From positions 20,013,591-20,077,590 of the forward strand of contig NC_079904.1 in assembly GCF_024868665.1 (NCBI RefSeq): 64,000 nucleotides of DNA, written 5' to 3'. The position numbers and the translations under genes were made by a program. The first letter of the stretch is position 1. Every line of letters begins with the position of its first letter. Source of the stretch: Triplophysa rosa. Its lineage: Eukaryota > Chordata > Actinopteri > Cypriniformes > Nemacheilidae. The notes under the pieces are model-generated. The model saw only the letters and a program-made list of their open reading frames with translations. It was not told the origin of the DNA and did not search any database. This document shows, in pieces, positions 10,919 through 24,400 of the stretch.

Positions 10919-11290
10919 GCCCCGCTAGCATGAGGTCTCGCTTTCCCGGTGCAGCGGCAGACAGCAGGGAGACACTTAATGAAATGCCTACAACCTTTAG
11001 CCAAAAAAGCGGAACGGCTAATGCTAATGCCCTGGCTTCCGCTCTTTAAGATGTGTGTGGTGATTTTATCAGACGATGTGTCTTGGTTACAAAACAGAAT
11101 TGACAACAGAAAATATGTAAATGACAACAGCTTTATTGGGCAATAAGCTGTATGTAATGTTCAGATAGTAAAATCGAAATGGGACTGAAGCAACTTTTGC
11201 TGCCTTCACGGGAAATTCAATAATTCCCACTATAACCCGGAAATAATTCATGGGACGTTGCTTTTTTTAGTGTTAAAAGATACTTGTAAT
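10919..11290. other. Intergenic, nothing recognised
   Basis: This is the continuation of the sequence that was split by the hAT insertion at 9846. No coding content or repeat class was identified. Confidence 0.4.
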
Positions 11291-11298
11291 GTTTTAAT

Positions 11299-12229
11299 TA
11301 GGGATGCACCGAAATGAAAACTCTTTGCCGAAGCCGAATAAAAATAAAACACTTGGCCGTAGGCTGAATACCGAATAACAAACACCAAACATGGCTTTTT
11401 GTATTTCTTCTATTTATTTAGCCAATTTTTTCACTATTGCATAAACTGAATGGTCAAAAAGTGCTTTTTATATTTTGTCTTGCTTTTCAATATAATACAA
11501 TATAACTTAAAATAAAATTGAGCAAAACAAGTAGGCTAAATTAAAACAAAACATTAAGCCTTCTCCCCTCTTGAATAGCGTATAGTGCTGAAAGAATGTA
11601 TTGTACTCTCTGTACCCCTACAACAACGCTTCATTAAATAGTGTCATTCAACATTATAAGCTAAAAATATGAATAAACGAAAACTGTCTGATTATTATAG
11701 GCTACATTGCAAAATGATTTAACGAAAAAAAAGCATCCATTCACGCAATTCTGACTGACAACCACTTCAGTTTACTTCTCTCCCCCAAACTCCGCCCACA
11801 AAAGATGACTGTCACTGTTCTCTCAGAAGGAGAAGGTGCACTCGTGGCCGGGATGCACGAAACATACTTTGACAAGTTTAGTACATGGAATTGTGCGCAC
11901 GCGACCACTGTATGATGTCAAATGATGTCGCCAGCAGCAGGGCTACAGTCAGAACGCCCACTCCAGTCTGAAGTACATTAGTTACCGACCAGTAAAGACG
12001 CTTTCAATTTACGTGCTGTGTATTTTTTTCGGACACTTTAAACGTCACACACTGCGGACTTGTTTGCTGCATTAATAAAGCGCGTCTCTCTCTCTCTCGC
12101 TCTCTGTCTCTGCGCTGGTTGCTGCTTGATCACATCACACGTCATGTTCGGTCAAATTTATTCGGCCATTTCACTTATTCGGCACTTATTCTAATATTTA
12201 TCGGTTGGCTAACATTCGGTGCATCCCTA
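11299..12229. mobile_element. hAT non-autonomous element, GGATGCACCGAA family, copy 1
   Basis: Ends TAGGGATGCACCGAAATG and ATTCGGTGCATCCCTA are inverted repeats. The 8-bp target duplication GTTTTAAT is perfect (11291-11298 and 12230-12237). No transposase frame is present. The interior, including the CT-rich microsatellite near 12087 and the segment around 11760-12000, is shared with the copy at 49399-50393, so the two belong to one family. Confidence 0.92.
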
Positions 12230-12237
12230 GTTTTAAT

Positions 12238-12928
12238 GCAACTCAATCATTAGTAACATTAATGTTACTAAATACTTTTAATGTTAGTAAATCCAGACGT
12301 TACTTTTGCGTTTGTAGTGGGATATATCCCGATATAAAACTACACTATGACGTCACGGATATGTTAATTAGCGTGTGATGTCATCAAGTGCCACAGTTTC
12401 ACAAAATCCTTGCGGAAACACTGGATGATGCAGGACCACCACTATGCTCATTTTGATTAATTTCCCTAACCGAGAACCAACGCTCGTTATCCGAACCATT
12501 AACCATTTAATATTAAATTGGAATTAAATAAAAATACATGCTGCATCTCATTTCGAGGGCACCATCCTCCTGAGGTTGTGTTTGTCAGCAGCATACACCT
12601 TCACATGCGAGAACTGGAGGACGCAGACTTCAAAATGAGACACAGCTACAGTTGATGGACACGTTAAAAATACAACGATTTTTTTCACAGATTTATTTTA
12701 ACATGCAAACAGCTGCATGACCTATAGCTCAACAACAGCACTTGCATTCACATATTATCACATTTTCACGAACCTGCAGCGTTTTGGACAATTGATAAAA
12801 ACTAAAATAATATAAATCCAAAGCATAAAATAAACAGGCAAGAAAATAACTTAAATAATTAACAAATTATGACAAGATGAAAGGTTATTTGCGTCAGAAA
12901 GTTTTTTCATCAAATAAAAATAGCACTC
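12238..12928. other. Intergenic repeat-like DNA
   Basis: No exon was seen. The stretch leads into the antisense hAT transposase remnant at 12929 and may be the 3' part of that same degraded element, but no terminus was identified. Confidence 0.35.
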
Positions 12929-13276
12929 CTACCTCAATCCAAAGCTTGGATAGTTTTTATTTAATAAAGTAACATGTTTACATGTTGTGGGGACAGTCTG
13001 GAGCCTGACAGTTCGACCCGTGGCAGAAAACACCCTTTCAGATGGCACGGATGTCCCGGGTATGCAGAGATGGAAGGTTGTTTCATTTGCTTTCCACCAG
13101 CCAGGATTAATATCCAAAGAGGGCACTTGGCCACATAAATGTGTCTTAGCTAAACATATATAAATCCGATCTGCTATAACCGTGCAAAATACATTTAAAA
13201 CAACGAGCTTGAGCAAGGCTGCCAGTGACGCACTCCATTTGGAGGAGTAAAGCCCTGACAAATGTGGCCTCAACAT
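12929..13276 (-). pseudogene. hAT transposase C-terminal dimerisation region, remnant
   Basis: The minus-strand frame (115 codons) contains WWKANETTFHL, then IPGTSVPSERVFSATGRTV and VTLLNKNY. These match the conserved dimerisation domain of hAT transposases, where W-W-x-x-N is followed by the P-S-E-R-x-F-S block and a closing L-x-x-N. The rest of the transposase is not recognisable, so this is a truncated relic. Element ends were not found. Confidence 0.8.
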
Positions 13277-13582
13277 CCAGATGAATTACACTTGTCCAGT
13301 TTCGTCAAGTGGGTTCGTGATCGTATTTTAATCTCGAAAACGTTTCGGAGGGCATTTACACCTGGTCGCACGTGTCAGCATGCTCTGCGAGTTAAAAACA
13401 CACGTATAGTATATTTTTACAAAAAACTAAAAAACATGTTTGAATTGATAGTTATTTAAAAACGTATTATTGAATTATTATGACTTTTTTGACCTGAGGG
13501 AGGGGTTCAAACAGACCAATCACAGCACTTGCGGTCCGCGTAGGGTCCGTGTTGAAATTTTTTTGGAGAGGTGCGCGTCAGG

Positions 13583-15103
13583 TAGGGCTGTGCGATTTGG
13601 GGAAAATATCTAATTGCGATTTTTTTGACAGACATTGCGATTGCGATTTGATTTGCGATTTTAACTTTTCTAATTCAAGCTTCAGCTCAATATTGTTGTG
13701 TGGAGCACAGTATGGGTATAATTACCCTGCTGAAAGAAAACAACAAAAAAACATTACAGAATTTCTAATTGTTTCCATTAAAACCATTACAAAATTCATT
13801 TTTGTAGTGTGTTTTGGGCATTATTCAAATCGGGCTTACTGTTGTTCAATTGGTTCCCAGCTTCAAGATTACATCACACCAATAGAATCCAAATACCAGT
13901 GTACACTATTATAGTTTCCATTAAAACAAATACAACTCCCATTGTAACCCTTAAATCCATAACATTTTCTATTGTGTTAGTGAATTATTAAAATAGTTCA
14001 TAGGTTACATAGGCTGATTTATTATTTTTCAAGTATGTGGGATTTTTTAAAACAAGTAGAAAATGTGCTGAATGTTTAATTTCATCCAAGTGAAATTAGC
14101 AAAACAGTTAGATAGAATTTACATTTGTTTGAAACTCGGAGCTAGGCGTGAGTTTACACAGGGTGCGCGCGTGCGTCAAGGCAACAGGCTGTGTGTGCGC
14201 ATCAAGTTTAAACGGCTCGTCCACGAGACGCGCAACGCGGGGCAGAGACGTGCGAGTATGAAACAGGCTATGTGTGCGCATCAAGTTTAAACGGCTCGTC
14301 CGCGAGACGCGCAACGCGGGGAAGTGCGCGCGAGTATGAAACAGGCTATGTGTGCGCATCAAGTTTAAACGGCTCTTCTGCGAGACGCGCAACGTGGGGA
14401 AGAGTCGCGCGAGTATGAAACAGGCTATGTGTGCGCATCAAGTTTAAACGGCTCGTCTGCGAGACGCGCAACGTGGGGAAGAGTCGCGCGAGTATGAAAC
14501 AGGCTATGTGTGCGCATCAAGTTTAAACGGCTCGTCCGCGAGACGCGCAACGTGGGGAAGAGTCGCGCGAGTATGAAACAGGCTATGTGTGCGCATCAAG
14601 TTTAAACGGCTCGTCCGCTAGACGCGCAACACGGGGAAGAGTCGCGCGAGTATGAAACAGGCTATGTGTGTGCATCAAGTTTAAACGGCTCGTCCGCGAG
14701 ACGAGCGAGTATGAAACGGGCTATGTGTGCGCGTCAAGTTTAAACGGCTCGTCCGCAAGACGCGCAACGCGGGGAAGAGAGCGAGTATAACACAGGCTGT
14801 GTGTGTGGTCTTCTGAATTGGATGGTTCTTTAGTATTTATTTGCCTAATATGATCGATCTGACTCTGTAGATGCCGTAATAACACACTCTCTCTCTCCCG
14901 CTTTCTGTTTTTGTTTTTTTTGATTAGGCATAACGGAGGTGCGCTCACTCTGTTGGTTAGCAAGAATGCCACTCAAAGCAGGCTTGGAACAGACGCGTTT
15001 CCTTTATTTCACGTCGTTTCCACATCGCAGCCTCTTGCGATTATCAAATCGCAACGTCTCACATCGCGATTGCGATTCGATTTCGATTAATCGTTCAGCC
15101 CTA
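13583..15103. mobile_element. hAT element carrying an internal minisatellite
   Basis: Termini TAGGGCTGTGCGATTTGG and GATTAATCGTTCAGCCCTA are short inverted repeats, and the 8-bp duplication GCGTCAGG is perfect (13575-13582 and 15104-15111). The 1521-bp element has no transposase. Its centre is a tandem array (see 14130-14800). Subterminal sequence is rich in TTGCGATT motifs on both sides. Confidence 0.92.
14130..14800 (+). repeat. Minisatellite of about 79 bp, about eight copies
   Basis: The marker ATCAAGTTTAAACGGCTC recurs at 14201, 14280, 14358, 14437, 14516, 14595 and 14674, a spacing of 78-79 bases, then in altered form near 14733 after a shortened unit. Each unit also contains GAGACGCGCAACG and GAGTATGAAACAGGCTATG. 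The open frames here are by-products of the GC-rich repeat. Confidence 0.93.
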
Positions 15104-15257
15104 GCGTCAGGCTACGGCGCAGGGTACGCGGCTCTGCGGAGGCTACGAAGCAGAACCATAAATTGGGCTGAAGGGTCTTTGACTTAAAATGATATGGTCT
15201 GTCTGACTCCTGTACAATTGGCTTTCATTACACTAATAATTTTCATGTTTAACACAG

Positions 15258-15403
15258 GTTGTCTGAAAGAAACTGCATTGAAATAGTGGCCAAGATGGTG
15301 GAGGATAAGAAGCTAGATGTGCTTCACACTTTGGATGGGAAAGAGTATATGACTCCTGGGCAGATAAGCAGAGAAATGCGTGATGAGCTCTACATGCATG
15401 GAG
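15258..15403 (+). CDS. ufl1: ufl1 exon 2
   Basis: Acceptor AACACAG, donor GTCTGT. It encodes SERNCIEIV followed by [20 protein letters not shown], matching the N-terminal domain of UFL1. It opens with one base of a codon begun in the missing exon 1 and ends in phase 1 (146 bp). Confidence 0.95.
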
Positions 15404-18400
15404 GTCTGTGATCACACCACTTACATGACATGCAGTGAGCTCTTCAAACTTAAAAAAAATGTGACCAGTTAACTCACCTTCACATTTTTACAAATATGTG
15501 CATTATCAACTGTGGCTTTTATTTTAAAACTTTTCATAAGCATCATCTAACAATAAATAAAATAAACATTTTTGCTTTATCTTTTAAGGAAGGATTAATC
15601 TTGTGGATCTTCAAAAGGTTGGTTTGATCTGTCACTTAACACATAACATTTTGTATTTAATTATACTTAACTTGAATAGTTTTTTATTATATCACAGATT
15701 ATCAGTGTTGATTTGGTCCATGTGGAGAGCAGAGCAAATGAAATGGCTAAATCAGACAAGAGCACACAGCTGATTCTTGGCCAACTGATTGATAAGTGAG
15801 TGAAATCTAATGACATTTTTTTCAGTCTTTTTCAGTTTATACATTGTTGCCATGCTTTGTAATATCATATACTGTTCCTAAAGACTTATCCTTAAAGCCT
15901 TTAAAAATAATCACAGAAGTGTTGTACTTCTGCTCTCCCCCAAAAAAGTAAATACTTGGATTGCCTTGCTGAGGAGGTGAATGATAAACTACAGGCGGCT
16001 GGACAGTTGAATATCGCAGAGCTCTGCAAAACATATGATCTACCTGGAGAATTTCTTACTGAAGTGAGTATAGTCTTTATCAAGTATTAATTTTCAGACT
16101 TATGATTGCAGTAGGTTAGGGATAATTGCAGAGTAATCCCAGACAGGATGGAATTGCTTACGCATATACAGGGAGAAAATAATTTAAGAGCTGACCTTTT
16201 TTTTTTGGTAACACTGTTCTACATTAAAGAGAAATGCTAAACCATAATAATATGCGCTTAAGTGCTTAAACAGACATTTAAATACATCATTAAGGAAAAT
16301 ACAAACTATAGCATTAGTTGCATACATGACAATATATGAAACTGCTAACAAAATAACATCAACATACACGCCTTTTGGTATAAAAACCTGGGGCCTCATT
16401 TATCAACAGTGCATAGAAAAGGTTCTATATTATGTCATAAAAATGTAAAATAAGTACAATAAATCTGTATTTACTATGGCTGTGCATTTAACACGTTTAT
16501 TATAATTAACACATTATGGAAAATTAACGTGATTAATATTTTTAACATTTAATGCACCCGCCTTGCCCCAGACATTAGTAGGTCATCTTACATCAGGGCT
16601 TCAGACTAACTTTTTTTACTAGGAGCACTGTAGCCCCTGACTGAAATCTTTAGGAGCGCAAGCAGCAAATTTAGGGGCACGCCTTAAATCACCTGCAATA
16701 CAATTATTGACATTTTTCCCCAAAATAGCTGTATTACTGACAAATACTTTGATAATAAATAGACTTAACTCACAGAAATCACAATGTGCAGTTTAATTTT
16801 CATTTCAGAGGGATATGACATTACTCAATACCAAGGTCTTACGGAATCTGCAGACTTGTTAATTCTGTGCAAAAATTTTGGAAAAATCTGCAGAATTCTG
16901 TGGAACGGTTTTAAATGCATTTACATTTGTACAGAAATGTAAACGTGTTAAAATAGTCTTAAAATACTACCCGTCTATGCGTTTAACTGCAGTTGACAGT
17001 GGTTTGGTTCTGCTCATCATTTAAAAAGAGGCAGAGCCTTCAGAGAAGCTTTAAGTTCTAAGTAAAGAGACAGTTTAAACTCTGAATACACCAGACCAAA
17101 TTAGTACTCTGAATTCATTTGAACCAACAGAAAATATGCATGTCATTTTGTATGAAAAAGTATATGTTTTTTTGTTTAGAGTGTTAAAGCAAAGTGAAAT
17201 GGCTCGTCTTAATACATTCTTATGATGATTTTATTCTGTATTAAGGACACTTTTATCATATTCACAACACAATGTAAAGATAACTTAACATAAACTTAAC
17301 AAGAGAATTCGCCTGTCATTCATTCTTGTTGTGAACGGATTGGAAATGATTTAGCGCTGTCTCGAGTAATCAACACATAAATTACGTTTTCTTAACTCCT
17401 CCGTGGTTAGTTTTGTTTTAAACGTCTCAAATATCAAATCGTTCGTCATCAGGCTCAAAAAATATGAGCTGAGCTGTGACCGACGCAACGACAGCGAGAA
17501 ACATCAGTGTTTTTTGTCTTGTTGTTTGATGAAAAAAACTGAGACGTTTATTATGCTGCTGCCCCTTTAAGAGATGCACCAATCTAATATATTGTAACAC
17601 ACGCGTTTTGTTTACACATACGTTTTGTTCCCGTAAGACATGATTGATTACTTTTTTCGGGCAAGTGACAGTTCTCTCAACTGGCCCGAGGATCTCCCAT
17701 GCTGCCCCCGGGTCATCGGGCAGTCCTTTATGTCGAGCCCTGAATTTACCCCAAATGTCCTCAACTACACCGTTAGCTTGCATAAAGTGTTACATTTTTA
17801 TGAAACAAATCATTTTAATATTGACTAAATTAAATAAGTTGTTTCTGGATATTGATCTAGGTGTTAGAGTGAGCGGCAACCATCCGGTCTCTCACATGAA
17901 ACCAATAAGGAATTGACTTAAACTGCAATTCATTGACCGGCTGCTAGAGACCATGTTAAAATGGCCAACTTCACAGCTGAAAATGTGTTTACAGCCAGGT
18001 ATAAAAAATGTTTGTGGTCTGTATAGCTAATTAGTCCCTTCATGACAACACTGCAAAAATGACTTTCTTACTTAGTCTTTTTTTCTTGTTTTCCAGTAAA
18101 AATGTCTAAAAATTCTTGAATCAAGATGCATTTTCTTGATGAGCAAACTGACCTCTAAGAAAATAAGTCTCGTTTTTAGTCAAAAAATATGAAATTTCAG
18201 TGAATTTGTGCTTAAAACAAGCAAAACAATCTGCCAATGGGGTAAGAAATATAATCTTGAATTGAATGACTAAGAAAAAGGCAAACCTTAATTCAAAATT
18301 ATTTTTCTTACCCCATTGGCAGATTTTTTTGCTTGTTTTAAGCACAAATTCACTGAAATTTCATACATTTTGACTAAAAACGAGACTGTGCTGTCCTCAT

Positions 18401-21400
18401 TATATGTTTTGTATATAATTTGACAGCCAGGTAAACTCTTCTATAACATCAAGACTCTGAAGACAGTTGGCTCTTTGTCCACAGGTTTATTGACGTTGCA
18501 ATAGAAAGGTGAAACTGAAACATACATGGGCATACTCAGCACTATGTACAGATATATCAACTCAAATATATTAAATTAAATCCCTATGTTTTTACTGTAT
18601 CAGTATTTTAATAGACATGTCTAAATGTAATATATGTAATCATATTTTACCTGTAGTCAATCACTTATTTATATGAAATATGAACTTTCAAAGTCTAGGA
18701 ACAGTACAACCATCAGCATATAATATTACTTTAGCACAATAGTACTGAAGATAGTAAATAACAGACTTCTAACAATAAACTTCACAAAATGTAACAATTT
18801 CACCAAATAATGATGTGCAATCGTAGATGTTGCTAAAAACAAACAATACATACCCACTATGCTACATAGGGCATAAGATGTATGCAGATGTCACAGGATT
18901 AGCTCAGATACAATTAACATACTGCTCTCTGTGCCATGCTTGACTACTTCCTGATTAATGGTCACATGACATGACTCCTTACTGAAACCTAGGATTCTTA
19001 AAGGGGCCATGGCCAAAAACCCCCACAAAAGATCACTTAAAGAAATAAGACTAACATATTATGTGATAACGGAACAGAGACTTATTTTCTTAGGTCAGTT
19101 TGCTCATCAAGAAAATGCATCTTGATTCAAGAATTTTTAGACATTTTTACTGGAAAACAAGAAAAGAAGACTAAGTAAGAAAGTCATTTTTTGCAGTGAA
19201 CTGTGAGTGGGGGGGGCTGATTTCTCATTAGTTTAAACTGTATTACACCTTAAAGTTCTGCATAATTAAGGACGTGACCACTTGAGTGACAGGTGGAATG
19301 CCGCTTGTGTATCTAAAAGGCAATTATGTAGGACCTACGCCGTAGGCACCGCCGGTTTTGCTTTATACTTGTTGTCCGCATCGACAGGCAATGACCACTA
19401 GGCATCAGTGTCCACACGCATGTTGCTTGTGTAACCATGACTACGCTGGGAAAATTATGCCTCTGTCGTGCTCACGACAGTTCTGGGCGGTCTTTCTGTT
19501 TTTTTTTTACTGTAACTGACATATTTCGGCAAAATGAAAATCCACTCCTGTGTCACCCTCCATACTGTATATACAGTTGTGCTCAAAAGTTTGCACTCCA
19601 TAGGTAAATATGATCAAGGAAGGCTGTGAAAATAAATCTGCATCGTTAAGCCTTTGGATCTTTTCTTGCAAAATGTTACAAAAATCTAACCTGAGCCCCC
19701 TGGCCCCTCCCCTGTGCGCACCTCTGGTGCATCAGTACCCGGTTGACCCGGTAAGTCGCTGTTACTGGGTCTTATGAAAATGTAGTACCGCCAACTTTTT
19801 TATTTTTGGACCCAAAGTACCCGAACTTTTGACAACACTACTGCAAAACACACAAAGAACGACAAAAAATTGCATTGGAAATAATATTTTTTTTCAATGT
19901 ATTATATATACAGTATATATATATACAGTATATATATATATATATACAGTATATATTTGTGTGCGTACAGAAATACTTTAGATTTAAATCATATTATGAA
20001 GAGTTTTTGTGATGATCAAAGATGGCGCCGAGCATGGCAACCATGTTGCGAGCTCTGACCAAACTTTGCAGTTTTTTGCCTGTTTTATTTCTAATTTTGA
20101 TGATTTTTGTGTTGGACGCTGTTAGTCTTATTGTATATGATAGACGTACACTTCTAGAAATTGGCTCATCTCTGCTTCTCTCCCTTCTGGGATGGCTACA
20201 AATCTCTCCCCGCTCACCTTTTTATGGATTATATTACCATATAATAATCTTTTAAATCATATATTTTAAAATATATCAAAACACCAACATATGAGCATGT
20301 CCAAACGAAAATGAATACGTGGAAAAACAATGATATATTTCATACATATGTAAAGTAGGACTATTCCCAAGAGAGAATCGCTCCGCTCAGCTCCGCCCAT
20401 TGTACTGATGCGCGCTTAATTTTATATTTCACGCAGTGAATGACAGGATTGGGCAAATATGGATAAATTCATAAGTTTAAACAAAAGAAAAGCAGAAATG
20501 TTACAGCCCAGAAGACCGACGGACATCAACTCAGAACCACCATCACCCAAAAAAATAAAGTCAGGCAGTACAGTGAAAGCTACCTGGCTTATGGTTTCGC
20601 ATGGATCGGAGGTGCTAGCTGTCTCACACCTGAATGCCTCGTTGCAGGGAAAAGCTATCAAATGCAGCAATGGTACAAAGTAAGCTGAAGAGGCATTTAG
20701 ACACAAAACACCACCACAGTTTAGCAAGCAAAGACAATGAATACTTCAAGCGACTAAAAGCACAAAATGTTAAACAGAACCAGCAAATGATGTCATGTGT
20801 ATGTGTGTCTGAGAAAGCTCAGGAGGCAAGCTTCTTAGTAGCAGAACTGATCGCCATAAGAAAGAAGAATCCCTCATTTTGCCAGCCTGCAAGAAAATCA
20901 AAGGGGTAATGATAGGGGAGGACGCTGTCAAAGAAATTGACAAAATTCCATTATCTGACAACACAGTTAAACGTTGCATTGACGACATGGCTGCTGATAT
21001 AGAAACACAGCTAACCGAAAAACTAAACAAAAGTGGTAAATTTGCACTCCAAATCGAGGATTCTACGGATAGCAGTGGACATTTCTGGCCAGTGTGTGAC
21101 AGAACTTTTTTCTGCAAAGAACTACGAGACGCGCAACAGGGGAGGAAATGTTTATTGTCATCGATTCATACTTGAAAGAACGTGGTCTCAACTGGGGCAT
21201 GTGTCATAGTATTTGCACAGATGGAGCGGCATCCATGACTGGAAAAGTCAAAGTACTGGTAACTATGGTGAAGTGTGCAGATTACCCACTGCATGTTGCA
21301 TCGCGAAGCACTCGTCGCAAAAGCAATGCCCCCAGATCTGACTGTAGCATTAGAACAAGCTGTCAAAATTGTGAACTACATTGTCACAACCTTTGAAGTC

Positions 21401-24400
21401 CTGAATGTTTAACATACTGTGCAATGAAATGGGGTCTGAGCATCAGTCTGCTTCTGCACATGGAGATATGCGCTGGCTGTCATGGGGCAAGGTGCTCTCC
21501 CGTGTCTATGAGCTTCGAGATGAACTCAGACAGTTTTCAACTGAGCACGACATATCCCACAAAGAACAGATGAACAACGACTCATGGTGGGCTAAGATTG
21601 CATACATGGCAGATATTTTTAGTCACTTAAACAAGTTTAACACAAAGATGTAAGGAAAGAACGAAAATATTTTAACAGCAACAGACAAACTTGACGGTTT
21701 CAAGGCCACACTCAAGCTGTGGCAAGAAATACTGAAAAAAACATCTATATGTTTCCCATAACAGCAGAAGACCCCGCTCGTAAGACACCAGTCCAGTCAC
21801 AGTCACATATCAGAATATAAGATTTGTTTGTAAATGACAGATGGTTCATTTGAATGAGTTGTTTCACCTCAAATAATGTCCGTTGTAATGTATTTGTAAT
21901 AAATTCATGCAGCTGTTTATAATTAATTTGTTGTTTGTTCATCTGCATTAAATTTTATATACTGTATGTATGTATGCATGTACATTTAGTTAAATCAGGG
22001 TTGGGGTGCCATGGAAAAAAAACACTACAAAGGGGTGCCTTGCTTTCAAAAAGTTTGGGAACCACTGGTAATACTGGATATTTTATTTAGTTAGCATATC
22101 TTATGTTTTAAAGGCGTTTATCAGCAAAAACATAATATTGTAATCCAGACAAGAAGCGGATCCACATGCAGTAAAGATTTTTTTAATGAAATAAAAAACA
22201 AAGTAACAAAACAACAGGGTAATTCACAAAAGACAGACCGCTAACACAGAACAACCTCATACAAGGACAGACAGACAAAGGAAACACAAGGGTTTAATAC
22301 ACAGGGTAACAGGGGGCTAACAAGACACACCTGAAACAGATCATGACACAGAACCAATAGAAAAAGGAACTACAAAGAACTACAACACTAGACAGGAAAC
22401 AGGAACTAAGGCATACAAACTAAAAGTCCACAGTAATCGGGGAAACACAGACAAGGTTCATGACAAATATATGCCAATATAAGTAAATATTTACACAACT
22501 TGTTTTTCCACAACCTCTGTAATTTCGCTCTAGTTATTAATGCGAAATAAATAGACTTAACTCACAGAAATTACAATTTGCAGTTTTTTTTCCATTTTAA
22601 GAGTGATATGACATTATAAAGAGTATACTCATTACTAGTGTTGTCACGGTACCAAAATTTCAGCAGTCCGTACCAATACCAGTAAAATTCCACGGTTCTC
22701 TCTCTCTTTCGGTACCAAAGCAAAACACCAGTACATGCTAATTAAAACACAATTTTATTAATAAAGCTCATTGTTAATATAAATGTATAGAAAGCAATGC
22801 CATTTTGTATACATGAAGTACACAAGTTAATTGTTGCTGAAACGGTGCTCATGCTGATGAACATCCTCCTCAGTCTGTTGCTGTAAAAGACAAATAGAAT
22901 AAACTTCAGTAAGGCAACTGACTGAACAAACATGCATATGCAATATTAAAACAAACCTCAGTTTTTATACTGCATTTACACAAGCTTACTTACATTAAGG
23001 TAACTGTATATTAAAATAATAAATGCAACAGATATATTTTTCTTTAGTTTAAATTTGGCTTTTTAAACCTAATAGAGTTACAGTATCTATCCAAGACAAA
23101 CACATTGCTAGTCATACAGTTAGTATGATAGTTTTCTAGCACATAGATTTCAGATAGGCCTAAATAAAATAGGTACTGTAAACCCCATCCTGTCCTCCCA
23201 TTAATTTTACCCCATTACAGTTATAAAAGCATTAAATGGTTAATAAGGACACTTGACTGGATTAGCATTGGCGCTAACAAATTAACACGCAAACAGGGAC
23301 GTTTATTTTAATGTAACCTTTAACTTAATATATGCTACAACATTCATAATGCAAACGCGAACAGAATTTGAAACTTACCGCTTGAATTGTTAACTTAAAT
23401 CCGGATATTTCCTGATTTCACCACAAAACTCTGTTAGTTTTCTTCCTGATATGACTTTAATCTGAAGTATTTCTATGCGCATCTCTTGTGGATCGGAGCC
23501 GCGCTTATCCGCTCATCACGTCTTATTGCGTCTATGAAAAGTTTCCGACTGACAACCTGTTAGACAGAGCATCAGTTCCCGGTTGACCTGGTACGTCGGT
23601 ACTACCGGGTCTTATGAAAATTAGGTACCGACTTGGACCCTAAGTACCGGTACTTTTGACAACACTACTCATTACAGTACAAGAACACATTAATAGATGA
23701 CAGCTTCTGTCTTAATCAGACCATGTGCTTATTTACAGATGAACTGTGAACAGTGTTCATGTTAATATATCCAAACATTTGATAACAGTGACTGGTTTTG
23801 GAAACGCAGTTTCAGGTGAACTGAATGTGCTGTTTCTCCCTGCCGCTCACTGCACAGAGTAGACGGTGAGAGACATGCTCCCTGCACCGGTAAAGCGAGA
23901 CCTTTCAAAGTTGTAAAGATGCAACTTGTCTTCTGCTAGGACCATCCTAGTAGGGGCATCTAAAACGTCTTTTATGCAGATAAACTGAAGGTCATTTTGA
24001 TTGACTTATCTGTAATCTTTTCAAACATTCTGTTTTTTTCTACTCTAGGAGCTGAGTATAAGGCTGGGCAGAATTATCCAAGGGCAAATTGATCAGTACA
24101 ACAGAGGAGTGATCTTTACCAAAGCTTTCCTCTCCAGACACCAAGCTCGCATATGCGGGCTGTTCAGTGCTATCACAAGGTCAGCAAACCTAGATCATAT
24201 TTCCCATGGTGCATTTGAACAGTTTATGAAAAACTACAGTCTAAGACCACTGTAAAAAGAAAATGTTTATATCATGCCCGAATAACCTGATTTAAAGTAA
24301 ATAAATTGCAGTAAAATAAATACAATTATTTTAAAGAGTGCAAAAATTAAAGGTGTAACAATATATCAAGTATTACATGTTGCAACACAAAAAAGTTAAG

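Noticed and set aside
14108..14392. Repetitive 94-codon antisense frame
   Set aside because: It results from the GC-rich 79-bp repeat lacking stops in one frame.
14130..14800. Regular repeat array resembling a CRISPR array
   Set aside because: Units are about 79 bp and repeat over their whole length, without unique spacers, inside a vertebrate hAT element. It is a minisatellite.
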